Assembly: GCA_018266735.1 (NCBI GenBank)
Contig: JAFDZT010000001.1
Location: 62,001-126,000, forward strand
DNA: 64,000 nucleotides
Direction: 5' to 3'
Source of the DNA: Bacteroidota bacterium
Lineage (GTDB): Bacteria > Bacteroidota > Ignavibacteria > Kapaibacteriales > Kapaibacteriaceae
The notes under the pieces are model-generated. The model was not told where the DNA came from, ran no database searches, and saw only the letters and a program-made list of their open reading frames with translations. The translations under genes and the position numbers were made by a program. Of the stretch, positions 42,526 through 50,712 are shown piece after piece. The number at the start of each line of letters is the position of its first letter. Position 1 is the first letter of the stretch.

Positions 42526-45353
42526 TGCAGCTTGCTTTGATCCTTCTCGTCCTTGCCACCCTTCCCTCCTACGCACAGCTCGGCAATCCGCATGAACGGC
42601 TGATGGAGCGTGCGCATCCGACTCCGGTTGCGAATCCGGAGTATGAAGGACTGGAATGGCATCCGCCCTTCGTTGTACAAGGCACCTTTCCGTCCTACTT
42701 TCTGAATGTGGATCTCATCGGAGAGGAGAAGGATCAATCGCCAACGCAGAACGAATCGTCCATTGCCATCGACCCGTTGAACCCAAAGCGGCTGATCGCA
42801 TCGGCCGTGGACTATCGCGGCAACTCATCCACGTGGGTGTACAATAGCACCGATGGTGGACGGACGTGGAAGAACACCAATCTTGGGTTTGCACGACCCG
42901 ACTGGCAGAGTACGAACGATCCGAGTGTGGCCTTTGACCGATCCGGTAACGGTTATCTGTGTTATGGTGGCTTCAACCGCACCACGCCTTCGTTGGGAGA
43001 GAACGGCATCTTCCTGTCCATCACGACGGACGGCGGCAACACATGGGGCACACGACACGTGCCGGTGATCCAGCATATCGGGCAGCAGACGCCGGACTCT
43101 GCGTTCGAGGACAAGTACTACGTCCATCCCGACACGGCATCGTCCTCGCCATTCCGCAACAGAGTGTACATACCATGGAAGCGCGTGATCAATCGTGATT
43201 CATCGACGCAGATCGTGATCTCGCATAGCACCGATCTGGGTCGTACGTGGTCGACACCGGTGAATGTGAGCGATCGATTCCCCGGTGTGAGCGAAGACAC
43301 GACGTATGGACAGAGCTTCCCGCTCGCACGTACCTCTCCCGATGGGGCGGTGCACCTGGTTTGGAACAGTGGCACCGAGAAAGCGATCCGCTATGCACGC
43401 AGTACGGATGGCGGCGTGAGTTTCACTGCACCGGCCATCATTCAGCGGTACCGACCGTATGCTGTTGCCACCACGATCAACGGCACAACAAATCACCGTC
43501 TCAAGGGTACGGTTCGCGCAGAGACCTATCCTTCGCTCGCCATCGACAACACGAACGGTCCGCACCGTGGCTGGCTCTATCTTGTATGGAGTGCCGATGG
43601 CGTGCCCAACATCTACTTCTCGCGTTCGAGTGACGGTGGTACTTCGTGGTCAACCCCGACCATTGTGCACTCCGACACAACGAACGATCAGTTCTGGCCA
43701 TGGCTGTGCGTCGACCCCGCGACAGGCGATGTGGCCGTGATGTATTCCGACTCGCGTGATGATGCAGCGAACATTCTCGTGAACACGTATGTGAGCTTGA
43801 GCACGGATGGAGGCACGACGTGGGTGGACAGACGTGTCGGCGACGATCTGAACGACATTCGTCGGAATCCGTTTGGTGGCGTGTTCTCCGGCGATTACAG
43901 CGGCTGCGATATGTTGAACGGCATGATCTATCCGTCGTGGGTGGACATGCGCAACACGTACACAACACCTGCAGATGACGATGTGTACACGGCCGTGATC
44001 AACACGCGCGCGCCGGAAGCACCGACGACGTTCATTGCGCGTGCGCTACCGGACGATGCCACCAAGGCCAACCTTCAATGGTCGCCCGTGACGAAGCGTT
44101 CGTTCGGTCAAGCACTCGACGGTTCGTTGTTGTCGTTCGATCTGTATCGTGGCACCACAAAGCTTGCGACGCTTCCCGGGTCGACGACGACCTACGTCGA
44201 CACCGGCCTTCAACCCTACACCGAGTATCGGTACACGCTAGTGGCCATTGCAGGATCCGACACAGCATCGCCACGTCATGCTTCTGTCACCTCCGGCGGC
44301 TCCCGTCAACCCGCAGCACCGGTCTTGCTCTCTGCAACGAACGATATCACGCGTGCCCTTGCCACCGTGACCCTTCCCACGCTTCGCGCCGATTCACTCA
44401 CACCGCTTTCTGACCTGTCGGCGTTGGTATGGTATTCAGACAGCACCGTTGTTGCAACAGTGTCGCTTGTACCTTCGGATACGGGCACCACGCAAGAGCT
44501 TGGTGTAGCGCTCCCGCGCGGCTGGCATCTGCTGAGCGCTGCGGCGCGCACGAGCACCGGAGCAACGAGTGTACGCTCGAATGCGATCCGACTCTTCGTT
44601 GGTTCGCTCGACGGATACACGGAGCGATTCGACTCGATCCCTCGATTCTGGGTGCTTCGCGGTTCGTGGAGCAGAGAAACGACGTTTGCAAAGAGTGTGC
44701 CCGGGGCGTTCACGGAATCGCCGAGCGGACCGTACCGTTCGTCGGCTCGCGACACGGTGATCATCTATCCAACAACGGTGCACGGACCCGATGGTGGCGT
44801 GCGACTCACGTTCTGGCATGCGGCCTTCATCGATCCGTCGGACACGGCCTTCGTCGAGTATGCCACGTCGATCGATTCACCAACGTGGACCACACTTGGC
44901 GCCTATAATGCAGCGAGCAACGCTCGTTGGTCCGATACAACGAAGAGCGATGATGCATGGCGATTCGAGAACATCGTGTTCGCAACGCCGCGTGTCACCG
45001 ATACGATCTATGCGCGTCTTCGCTTCCGTTCCAACGCAGCCAAGAACTCCGATGGCTGGTATGTGGACGATATCTCGTTCCAGCAAACCACGTCGGTGGA
45101 TGAGACCGCAGAACTGCAGCGCAGCGTCTATCCGCAGCCTGCCTCCACATCGTGCACACTTGGACTGCTCACGTCCGATGTGGTGACCGATGCAGATCTC
45201 CTGACGCCGTCAGGCGCATCCGTTGGCGTTGCATGGAAACAGGAGCAGACGTCATTGGTGATCGATGTGCGCTCGTGTGCACCCGGTATCTATGCCGTGC
45301 ATGCAACAACGACCAAGGGCATCATCCGACAGATGATCGTCGTTGCGCGTTGA
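42525..45353 (+). CDS. Secreted BNR/sialidase-like propeller protein with FN3 domains and T9SS-type tail
   Basis: A 942-residue exported protein (signal MQLALILLVLATLPSYAQ). Residues about 70-500 form a beta-propeller with repeated Asp-box motifs: STDGGRTW, TTDGGNTW, STDLGRTW, STDGGVSF, SSDGGTSW, STDGGTTW. Two fibronectin-III-like segments follow (around APTTFIARALPDDATKANLQWS and the next). A jelly-roll-like domain with DGWYVDDISF comes next, then a C-terminal sorting-type domain ending GIYAVHATTTKGIIRQMIVVAR. The Asp boxes define the fold but not sialidase activity. Its ATG overlaps the STAND ATPase stop by one base, so a secreted protein is translationally coupled to a cytoplasmic ATPase. 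Confidence 0.85.
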   Translation: MQLALILLVLATLPSYAQLGNPHERLMERAHPTPVANPEYEGLEWHPPFVVQGTFPSYFLNVDLIGEEKDQSPTQNESSIAIDPLNPKRLIASAVDYRGNSSTWVYNSTDGGRTWKNTNLGFARPDWQSTNDPSVAFDRSGNGYLCYGGFNRTTPSLGENGIFLSITTDGGNTWGTRHVPVIQHIGQQTPDSAFEDKYYVHPDTASSSPFRNRVYIPWKRVINRDSSTQIVISHSTDLGRTWSTPVNVSDRFPGVSEDTTYGQSFPLARTSPDGAVHLVWNSGTEKAIRYARSTDGGVSFTAPAIIQRYRPYAVATTINGTTNHRLKGTVRAETYPSLAIDNTNGPHRGWLYLVWSADGVPNIYFSRSSDGGTSWSTPTIVHSDTTNDQFWPWLCVDPATGDVAVMYSDSRDDAANILVNTYVSLSTDGGTTWVDRRVGDDLNDIRRNPFGGVFSGDYSGCDMLNGMIYPSWVDMRNTYTTPADDDVYTAVINTRAPEAPTTFIARALPDDATKANLQWSPVTKRSFGQALDGSLLSFDLYRGTTKLATLPGSTTTYVDTGLQPYTEYRYTLVAIAGSDTASPRHASVTSGGSRQPAAPVLLSATNDITRALATVTLPTLRADSLTPLSDLSALVWYSDSTVVATVSLVPSDTGTTQELGVALPRGWHLLSAAARTSTGATSVRSNAIRLFVGSLDGYTERFDSIPRFWVLRGSWSRETTFAKSVPGAFTESPSGPYRSSARDTVIIYPTTVHGPDGGVRLTFWHAAFIDPSDTAFVEYATSIDSPTWTTLGAYNAASNARWSDTTKSDDAWRFENIVFATPRVTDTIYARLRFRSNAAKNSDGWYVDDISFQQTTSVDETAELQRSVYPQPASTSCTLGLLTSDVVTDADLLTPSGASVGVAWKQEQTSLVIDVRSCAPGIYAVHATTTKGIIRQMIVVAR

Positions 45354-46385
45354 TCACTCGCCGGCGCGTAGCGTGAACGTGATCGTGGTGCCCACACCTT
45401 GTTCGCTCTCGACATGCACTGTTGACTGATGTGCCTCGAGGATGTGCTTGACGATGGCCAATCCTAGTCCCGTTCCCCCAACGGCGCGCGAACGATCTTT
45501 GTCCACGCGATAGAATCGTTCAAAGATGCGTGCCACCTGCTCCTTAGGAATGCCGATGCCCGTATCGGCGATTCGCACGATCACCTCGTCGCCTTGCCGC
45601 CTTGCCGATACAACAACACGACCATTCGGGACATTGTACTTGATCGCATTGTCGATCAGATTTGTTAGCACCTGTGTGAGTCGTTCCTTGTCTCCATAGA
45701 CCATTACATCTTCGTGTATGGATTCATCCAGTTGCACATGCACAGAACGCTGTGTGGCGCGGATCTCCATTGTCTGCACCAAGTCCTGCAAGACCGAAGC
45801 CACGTTGAAGTATCGAAAGCTCAGCCGAAGCTCACCGGATTCGATGCGCGAGATATCGATAAGATCGCTAAGCAGGGCATTCAAACGCATGGCGTTCGAA
45901 TAGGCTTTCTCGAGGAACGGACGGCTCACATCGGGATCTTCGAGTGCACCATCCAACAACGTTTCGAGATAGCCTTGCACACTGAAGATCGGCGTGCGGA
46001 GTTCGTGTGAGACGTTGGCAACGAACTCACTGCGAACACGCTCAAGTCGGCGCAGTTCATTGATATCCGTGCTTGCCTTCTCCGCCATGCGGTTGATGGC
46101 CGTGGCCATGCGGTGCACCTCTTCAGATGCTGATGCCGGAACAACGATGCGTTCCGAGGTCGCGCCTTCGGCAATTGCCGTGGTGATCTCGCGAACATCA
46201 TGCAATGGTTGGACGACCGATCTGCGGAGGAGGGCGGCAAGGAGGAAGGCGGCGGTCGCAATGGTCACGAACACGACGATGAATGTCTGCGTCCGATCGG
46301 TGAGTGCCCACATCGACAAAGACACGACCCCGATCACCACGAGCACCCACGTCCACACGATGGTAGCTACAGAGGGATGTTTCAC
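45354..46385 (-). CDS. PhoR-like sensor histidine kinase
   Basis: A 343-residue kinase. Two N-terminal helices (about 10-28 and 33-53) enclose almost no periplasmic domain. HAMP follows near 54-110, then the dimerisation H-box FVANVSHELRTPIF with His127, and the ATPase domain with DNAIKYN (N-box), IADTGIGIPKE (G1), FERFYRVD (F) and GGTGLGLAIVKHI (G2). The short extracellular part suggests sensing in or near the membrane, as for PhoR. It lies 9 bases after its response regulator. Control of the pst operon is possible but not shown. Confidence 0.88.
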   Translation of the reverse strand: MKHPSVATIVWTWVLVVIGVVSLSMWALTDRTQTFIVVFVTIATAAFLLAALLRRSVVQPLHDVREITTAIAEGATSERIVVPASASEEVHRMATAINRMAEKASTDINELRRLERVRSEFVANVSHELRTPIFSVQGYLETLLDGALEDPDVSRPFLEKAYSNAMRLNALLSDLIDISRIESGELRLSFRYFNVASVLQDLVQTMEIRATQRSVHVQLDESIHEDVMVYGDKERLTQVLTNLIDNAIKYNVPNGRVVVSARRQGDEVIVRIADTGIGIPKEQVARIFERFYRVDKDRSRAVGGTGLGLAIVKHILEAHQSTVHVESEQGVGTTITFTLRAGE

Positions 46386-46394
46386 GAGTGGAAT

Positions 46395-47096
46395 TTACTC
46401 GTGTTCGCGGAATCGATAGCCAACACCTTTTACAGTTTCGATCCAGGCGCCGTATTTGCCCAGTTTCTCGCGGATCTTGGAGACGTGCACGTCCACCGTT
46501 CGATCGACCACAAAGACGGACTCGCCCCAGATCCGTCGAAGCAAGGACTCGCGGGTGAAGACCTTGCCGCTGTTCGATGCAAGGAAGGCAAGGAGTTCGA
46601 ACTCCTTCTTGGGGAAGAAGCTCTCGCGAGAATCGATGCGGACCGTATAGTTCTGACGGTTGATCTCGATCGAGCCGATGCGCATCACTTCAGGGGCGGC
46701 GATCGTCTCCGTCCGCACTTTCTCGTTTCCACGCCGCAGGATCGATTTGGCGCGGGCGATCAACACGCGTGGAGAGATGGGCTTCTGAATGTAGTCGTCG
46801 GCACCAAGCTCCAATCCGAGGATCTGATCGATCTCGCCGGCCTTGGCCGTAAGGAACATGATGCTCAGCGACGCCGTTGCCTCGTCCTTGCGCAAGGTGC
46901 GACACACTTCGAAGCCATCCATGCCGGGCATCATCACGTCGAGGATGATCAGATCCGGGAGCACTTTTCTGGCAACTTCCACGGCCTGGGTACCGTTGGC
47001 GGCCGTGTAGACCTTGAAGCCCTCTTTGGAGAGGTTGTAGGAGATCAGGTCCAAAATGTCCTGCTCATCGTCGACCACGAGGATCTTTGTTTCCAT
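46395..47096 (-). CDS. OmpR/PhoB-family response regulator
   Basis: A 233-residue regulator starting METKILVVDDEQDIL. The receiver has acidic residues Asp9-Asp10, phospho-acceptor Asp53 in ILDVMMPGMDG, and FLTAKAGE. The C-terminal winged helix has FFPKKEFELLAFLASNSGKVFTRE and RTVDVHVSKIREKLG. TAATTTTG sits three bases before the ATG; a longer frame would run past it. It should activate or repress genes when phosphorylated by the adjacent PhoR-like kinase. The GTTAC-N6-GTAAC repeats at 7.1 and 8.5 kb are candidate targets, by inference. Confidence 0.92.
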   Translation of the reverse strand: METKILVVDDEQDILDLISYNLSKEGFKVYTAANGTQAVEVARKVLPDLIILDVMMPGMDGFEVCRTLRKDEATASLSIMFLTAKAGEIDQILGLELGADDYIQKPISPRVLIARAKSILRRGNEKVRTETIAAPEVMRIGSIEINRQNYTVRIDSRESFFPKKEFELLAFLASNSGKVFTRESLLRRIWGESVFVVDRTVDVHVSKIREKLGKYGAWIETVKGVGYRFREHE

Positions 47097-47099
47097 GTC

Positions 47100-47107
47100 C
47101 AAAATTA
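47100..47107 (-). promoter_or_regulatory. -7 promoter element of the response regulator (TAATTTTG)
   Basis: Minus-strand TAATTTTG matches TAnnTTTG and is followed by GAC and the ATG. It has the shortest spacing (three bases) between element and start codon in the window and predicts a leaderless mRNA. Confidence 0.55.
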
Positions 47108-47171
47108 CGCCCTCTTGACATGGCGTGAACGATGTATGGGCTTTAAAAATTGGTAACTTAAGACCACTGAC

Positions 47172-50100
47172 ATGGTTTGGCCGACCCTCCCATCGCGTCC
47201 TTGCCACCTTGCTCGCTGTACCGCCTGTTCACTTGCGTGGCTCCTTTTCGTGTTCATCACGATGGGCACGGTACTGCGCTCCCAGACCGAGACCACGAAC
47301 TGGTACTTTGGCGATCTGGCCGGCATCACCTTCCGCAACGGCTTCGCGGAGTCGCTTTCGGACGGAATGGTCAGCACCAACGAAGGCAGCGCCGCTATCT
47401 CCGATCCTACCACCGGCGACCTGCTCTTCTACACCGATGGCGTGACGGTCTACAACAGACTCCATGAAGTGATGGTAGGCGGAACGGGACTCAACGGCGA
47501 CCCATCGACGAGTCAAAGTGCCATCATCGTTCCACAGCCCGGCAATCCGTTCGTCTTCTACATCTTCAACCCTGCACCGATCACCTCGGCACAGCTGAAT
47601 GGCCGATGCTACTGTTTGTGGATGAGCGTCGTCGACCTACGGAAACAAGGTGGCTATGGAGAGGTTGTTCGAAAGAACGAGCAACTCACGACGGACATCA
47701 CGGAACACATCACGGCCACAAAGGATTGCGCCGGTGATGGCTACTGGATCGTCGTCCACAGCAAGGTGAGCAGACACTTCTACTCCTATCACCTTACACG
47801 CGACCGCCTCGACCCAACACCGGTGATCAGCGATGCAGGCGACCCCACGTTGAGCGTGCGCGATGCGGGACAGATGCACATCTCACCCGACTCGCGCAAA
47901 CTGGTTCTCACGTCGGCAGCAGGCAATTCCCAAGTGTTCGAGTTTGACTACGCCACGGGATCGGTCTACAACGGCACCACGCTGTTCCCTGCAAGTATTG
48001 GTGGCTCACACTATGGTGCAGCCTTCTCCCAAGACTCGAGAAAACTCTACATCGCTGTGTCGAATCAAGATGACACAATGCCGGCAATGGTCTACCAATT
48101 CACCTTGGATCAACTTCGATCGATCGACATCGTGGCTTCACGCAAAGTGGCGGCGCGGTTGTCCGGTACGTTCTCGTGGACGCCGTTGCAATTGGCACTT
48201 GATGGAAAGATCTATATCTCGAGAGCCGGCAGAAGTTTCCTGTCGTGCATTTCCTCGCCGCAGAACGAGGTCGATTCGTGCGGATTCAAGGACACCGCCG
48301 TCGTCCTCACCGGACAGTGCCGATACGGCCTCCCCAACATGATCGGCAGCATGCTGCGTCCACCGGATGCTGTATTGCGCGATTGCAAAGCGCCACAGGC
48401 GAACTTCACGGTCGACACGATCTGCGCGGGTTCCTGTGCAACATTCAAGGACAAGAGCATTGGCACGATCGACACGTGGGAGTGGTTGTTCGATAACGCT
48501 ATCCCGTCGGTATCAGCACAAAAGGACCCGGGCGCCATTTGCTATACGCGTGCCGGAACACATGCAGCCTATCTGATTGTGAAGAATGCCTACGGGGCCG
48601 ACACGGTGTTGAAGTACATCGTGGTGAAGGAGCAGCCATCGATCACGATCGATCCCGCACCGGTGATTTGTGCAGGAACACCGGTTACGTTGCAAGCACG
48701 TGGTGGCGTGAGGTATTCGTGGTCTCCGTCCGCTGGCGTGCAAGGCTCTGAAACAGCAACTCCCACCGTTGCGCCGACAGTGACGACGACATATGTGGTC
48801 ACGAGCCTCGGTGTCAATGGATGTTCCGATACGGCAAGCGTGATCGTTCGCGTCGCATCGCCGCATGGCGGACCCGATGTGACCATCTGTGGTGGCGGAT
48901 CCGTCCGCATGCGAGCCTCCGGTGCAACGTCGTATGAATGGTCGCCACGCACCGGACTCTCCAATGCCTTCGTGCCTGATCCTGTTGCATCACCAACGAC
49001 GACCACCGCCTACACCGTTACCATGACGGAAGGTTCATGCACGATCGTCGATACGGTTGTTGTCACCGTTGCATCGACACTCGTTGTCACGATCGAAGGT
49101 CAACGGGAGATCTGCGAAGGTGATGCCACGACGATCTCTGTGCAAGGCGGATCGAGCATTGCATGGCAAAAGGCGGCGGGGATCAGCGACACGTCGTCGT
49201 TCACACCGGTGTTCAACCCTGTCACGACCACCACGTATCACTTCACGGTCTCGTCCGGTTCGTGCGTTCTGTTCGATTCCGTGACCATCACTGTGCACCC
49301 TCTTCCAACGCTCTCGGTGACGGGCACGACAACGATCTGTCCGGGCGACTCCACAACGATCACAGCCATCACGGATCCCACAACGTCCATCGTGTGGCGC
49401 CCATCGTCAGGCCTGAGCGACTCCACATCAGCGGCACCAACGGCAGCCCCAACGTCGACCACGATGTACCGTGCCTATGCACGCACACCGAACGGCTGCA
49501 TGCGTATGGATTCTGTTCTGGTGCGCATCGAGCCGATCGCGTTGGTGAGTGCGGGGCCGGATAAATCGATCTGTGCGGGCGGAAGCGTGCAACTCTCAGG
49601 GACAGGTGTTGCGTCGACGTATCGGTGGTCTCCGATCGCAGGACTCAGCGATCCCACATCACTTGCGCCAACGGCATCTCCGTTCGTGACCACCACCTAC
49701 GTGCTCACGGCACAAACAGGATCGTGCGTGGTAACCGACTCCGTGACGGTCTTTGTTTCGACCATCACGATCGATCTTCGAGCAGCCGACACGATCTGTC
49801 GAGGATCCGGTGTAGAACTGAAGGCGCAAGGCGGCGTGCGGTATTCGTGGACGCCAACCATCGGACTCTCCGATCCGACGATCGCGAATCCGATCGCATC
49901 GCCGAACACAACGACCACCTACACGGTGCGGGCGACCGACCAGTTCGACTGTTCCGCAGAGAGATCGACCACTGTCTACGTGAATGGCAATACATCGATC
50001 AAGCTTCGGTTAGGCAGCGTGGTGGCAGGGGCAGGTTCCGATGATGCATCGATGCTCATCATAGCAGAGACCATCGACAAGCAACTGCCACTCCGTATCG

Positions 50101-50681
50101 ATTCACTGCATGCAGAGATCCGGTTCGATGCATCGGTCTTCCTTCCCACGTCGATCGATCGCGGCAGAATGCAAACAGGCATTCAGGGTGATGATCGTGT
50201 GATGTTCATTTCGTTGAGCAACATCGACCTGCTGATCACGAGTCAACGACTGGCCGATGTGCGTGGTGTGATCTTGTTAGGTGCGAAGGACACGGCGCGA
50301 ACTCGTTGGATCGATGCACGATGGTCGGGAGACGCCTGCCCATCGGTCGAGACCACCGACGGCTACATCTTCGTGAGCGGTTGTTTTTTGCGAGGACGGG
50401 CCTTCCGCGAATTCACCAATGCAACAATGTCCGTCGGCCTCGATACCGACGCAGATGTGGCAACGTTCACCGTTGGTGGCACCGAAGTTGGAACACATAC
50501 GATCAGTCTGATCTCGGTCGACGGAGCCCGAGTATGGTCATCGTCGTTCACCAGAGCATTTGCCGACGCATCACCTGTCCACTATCAGGCAGATCTTTCC
50601 TCTCTCGCCAATGGAGTGTACGTGGCGCAACTCGAATCGCCGATGGGTCCACAATCCCTCGTGATCACGCTCCTACGGTAA
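47172..50681 (+). CDS. Large secreted PKD/Ig-repeat protein with propeller-like N-terminus
   Basis: A 1169-residue exported protein. The N-terminal part starts after a signal region with NWYFGDLAGITFRNG. It has many strands and periodic serine-proline-aspartate segments (MHISPDSRKLVL, AFSQDSRKLYIAV), the usual Bacteroidota propeller-like domain. A PKD domain with FKDKSIGTIDTWEWLFD follows. Then come six repeats of about 80 residues with the pattern SP-x-x-GLSDP-x4-P-x-A-x-P-x-x-TTTY-x-VT. A cohesin-like segment and a sorting-type tail ending GVYVAQLESPMGPQSLVITLLR close it. It is probably an adhesin or structural protein. It is divergent from the response regulator. Confidence 0.82.
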   Translation: MVWPTLPSRPCHLARCTACSLAWLLFVFITMGTVLRSQTETTNWYFGDLAGITFRNGFAESLSDGMVSTNEGSAAISDPTTGDLLFYTDGVTVYNRLHEVMVGGTGLNGDPSTSQSAIIVPQPGNPFVFYIFNPAPITSAQLNGRCYCLWMSVVDLRKQGGYGEVVRKNEQLTTDITEHITATKDCAGDGYWIVVHSKVSRHFYSYHLTRDRLDPTPVISDAGDPTLSVRDAGQMHISPDSRKLVLTSAAGNSQVFEFDYATGSVYNGTTLFPASIGGSHYGAAFSQDSRKLYIAVSNQDDTMPAMVYQFTLDQLRSIDIVASRKVAARLSGTFSWTPLQLALDGKIYISRAGRSFLSCISSPQNEVDSCGFKDTAVVLTGQCRYGLPNMIGSMLRPPDAVLRDCKAPQANFTVDTICAGSCATFKDKSIGTIDTWEWLFDNAIPSVSAQKDPGAICYTRAGTHAAYLIVKNAYGADTVLKYIVVKEQPSITIDPAPVICAGTPVTLQARGGVRYSWSPSAGVQGSETATPTVAPTVTTTYVVTSLGVNGCSDTASVIVRVASPHGGPDVTICGGGSVRMRASGATSYEWSPRTGLSNAFVPDPVASPTTTTAYTVTMTEGSCTIVDTVVVTVASTLVVTIEGQREICEGDATTISVQGGSSIAWQKAAGISDTSSFTPVFNPVTTTTYHFTVSSGSCVLFDSVTITVHPLPTLSVTGTTTICPGDSTTITAITDPTTSIVWRPSSGLSDSTSAAPTAAPTSTTMYRAYARTPNGCMRMDSVLVRIEPIALVSAGPDKSICAGGSVQLSGTGVASTYRWSPIAGLSDPTSLAPTASPFVTTTYVLTAQTGSCVVTDSVTVFVSTITIDLRAADTICRGSGVELKAQGGVRYSWTPTIGLSDPTIANPIASPNTTTTYTVRATDQFDCSAERSTTVYVNGNTSIKLRLGSVVAGAGSDDASMLIIAETIDKQLPLRIDSLHAEIRFDASVFLPTSIDRGRMQTGIQGDDRVMFISLSNIDLLITSQRLADVRGVILLGAKDTARTRWIDARWSGDACPSVETTDGYIFVSGCFLRGRAFREFTNATMSVGLDTDADVATFTVGGTEVGTHTISLISVDGARVWSSSFTRAFADASPVHYQADLSSLANGVYVAQLESPMGPQSLVITLLR

Positions 50682-50700
50682 CTCTCCTTTCGGAAGCTCG

Positions 50701-50708
50701 TATCTTTG
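50701..50708 (+). promoter_or_regulatory. -7 promoter element of the TonB receptor gene (TATCTTTG)
   Basis: TATCTTTG matches TAnnTTTG exactly, followed by CACC and the GTG start. It lies in the 31-base gap after the upstream gene. It predicts a leaderless GTG-initiated transcript. Confidence 0.6.
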
Positions 50709-50712
50709 CACC

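Noticed and set aside
42525..45353. True sialidase assignment
   Set aside because: Asp-box repeats define the propeller fold only; the arginine triad and catalytic Tyr/Glu of sialidases could not be confirmed.
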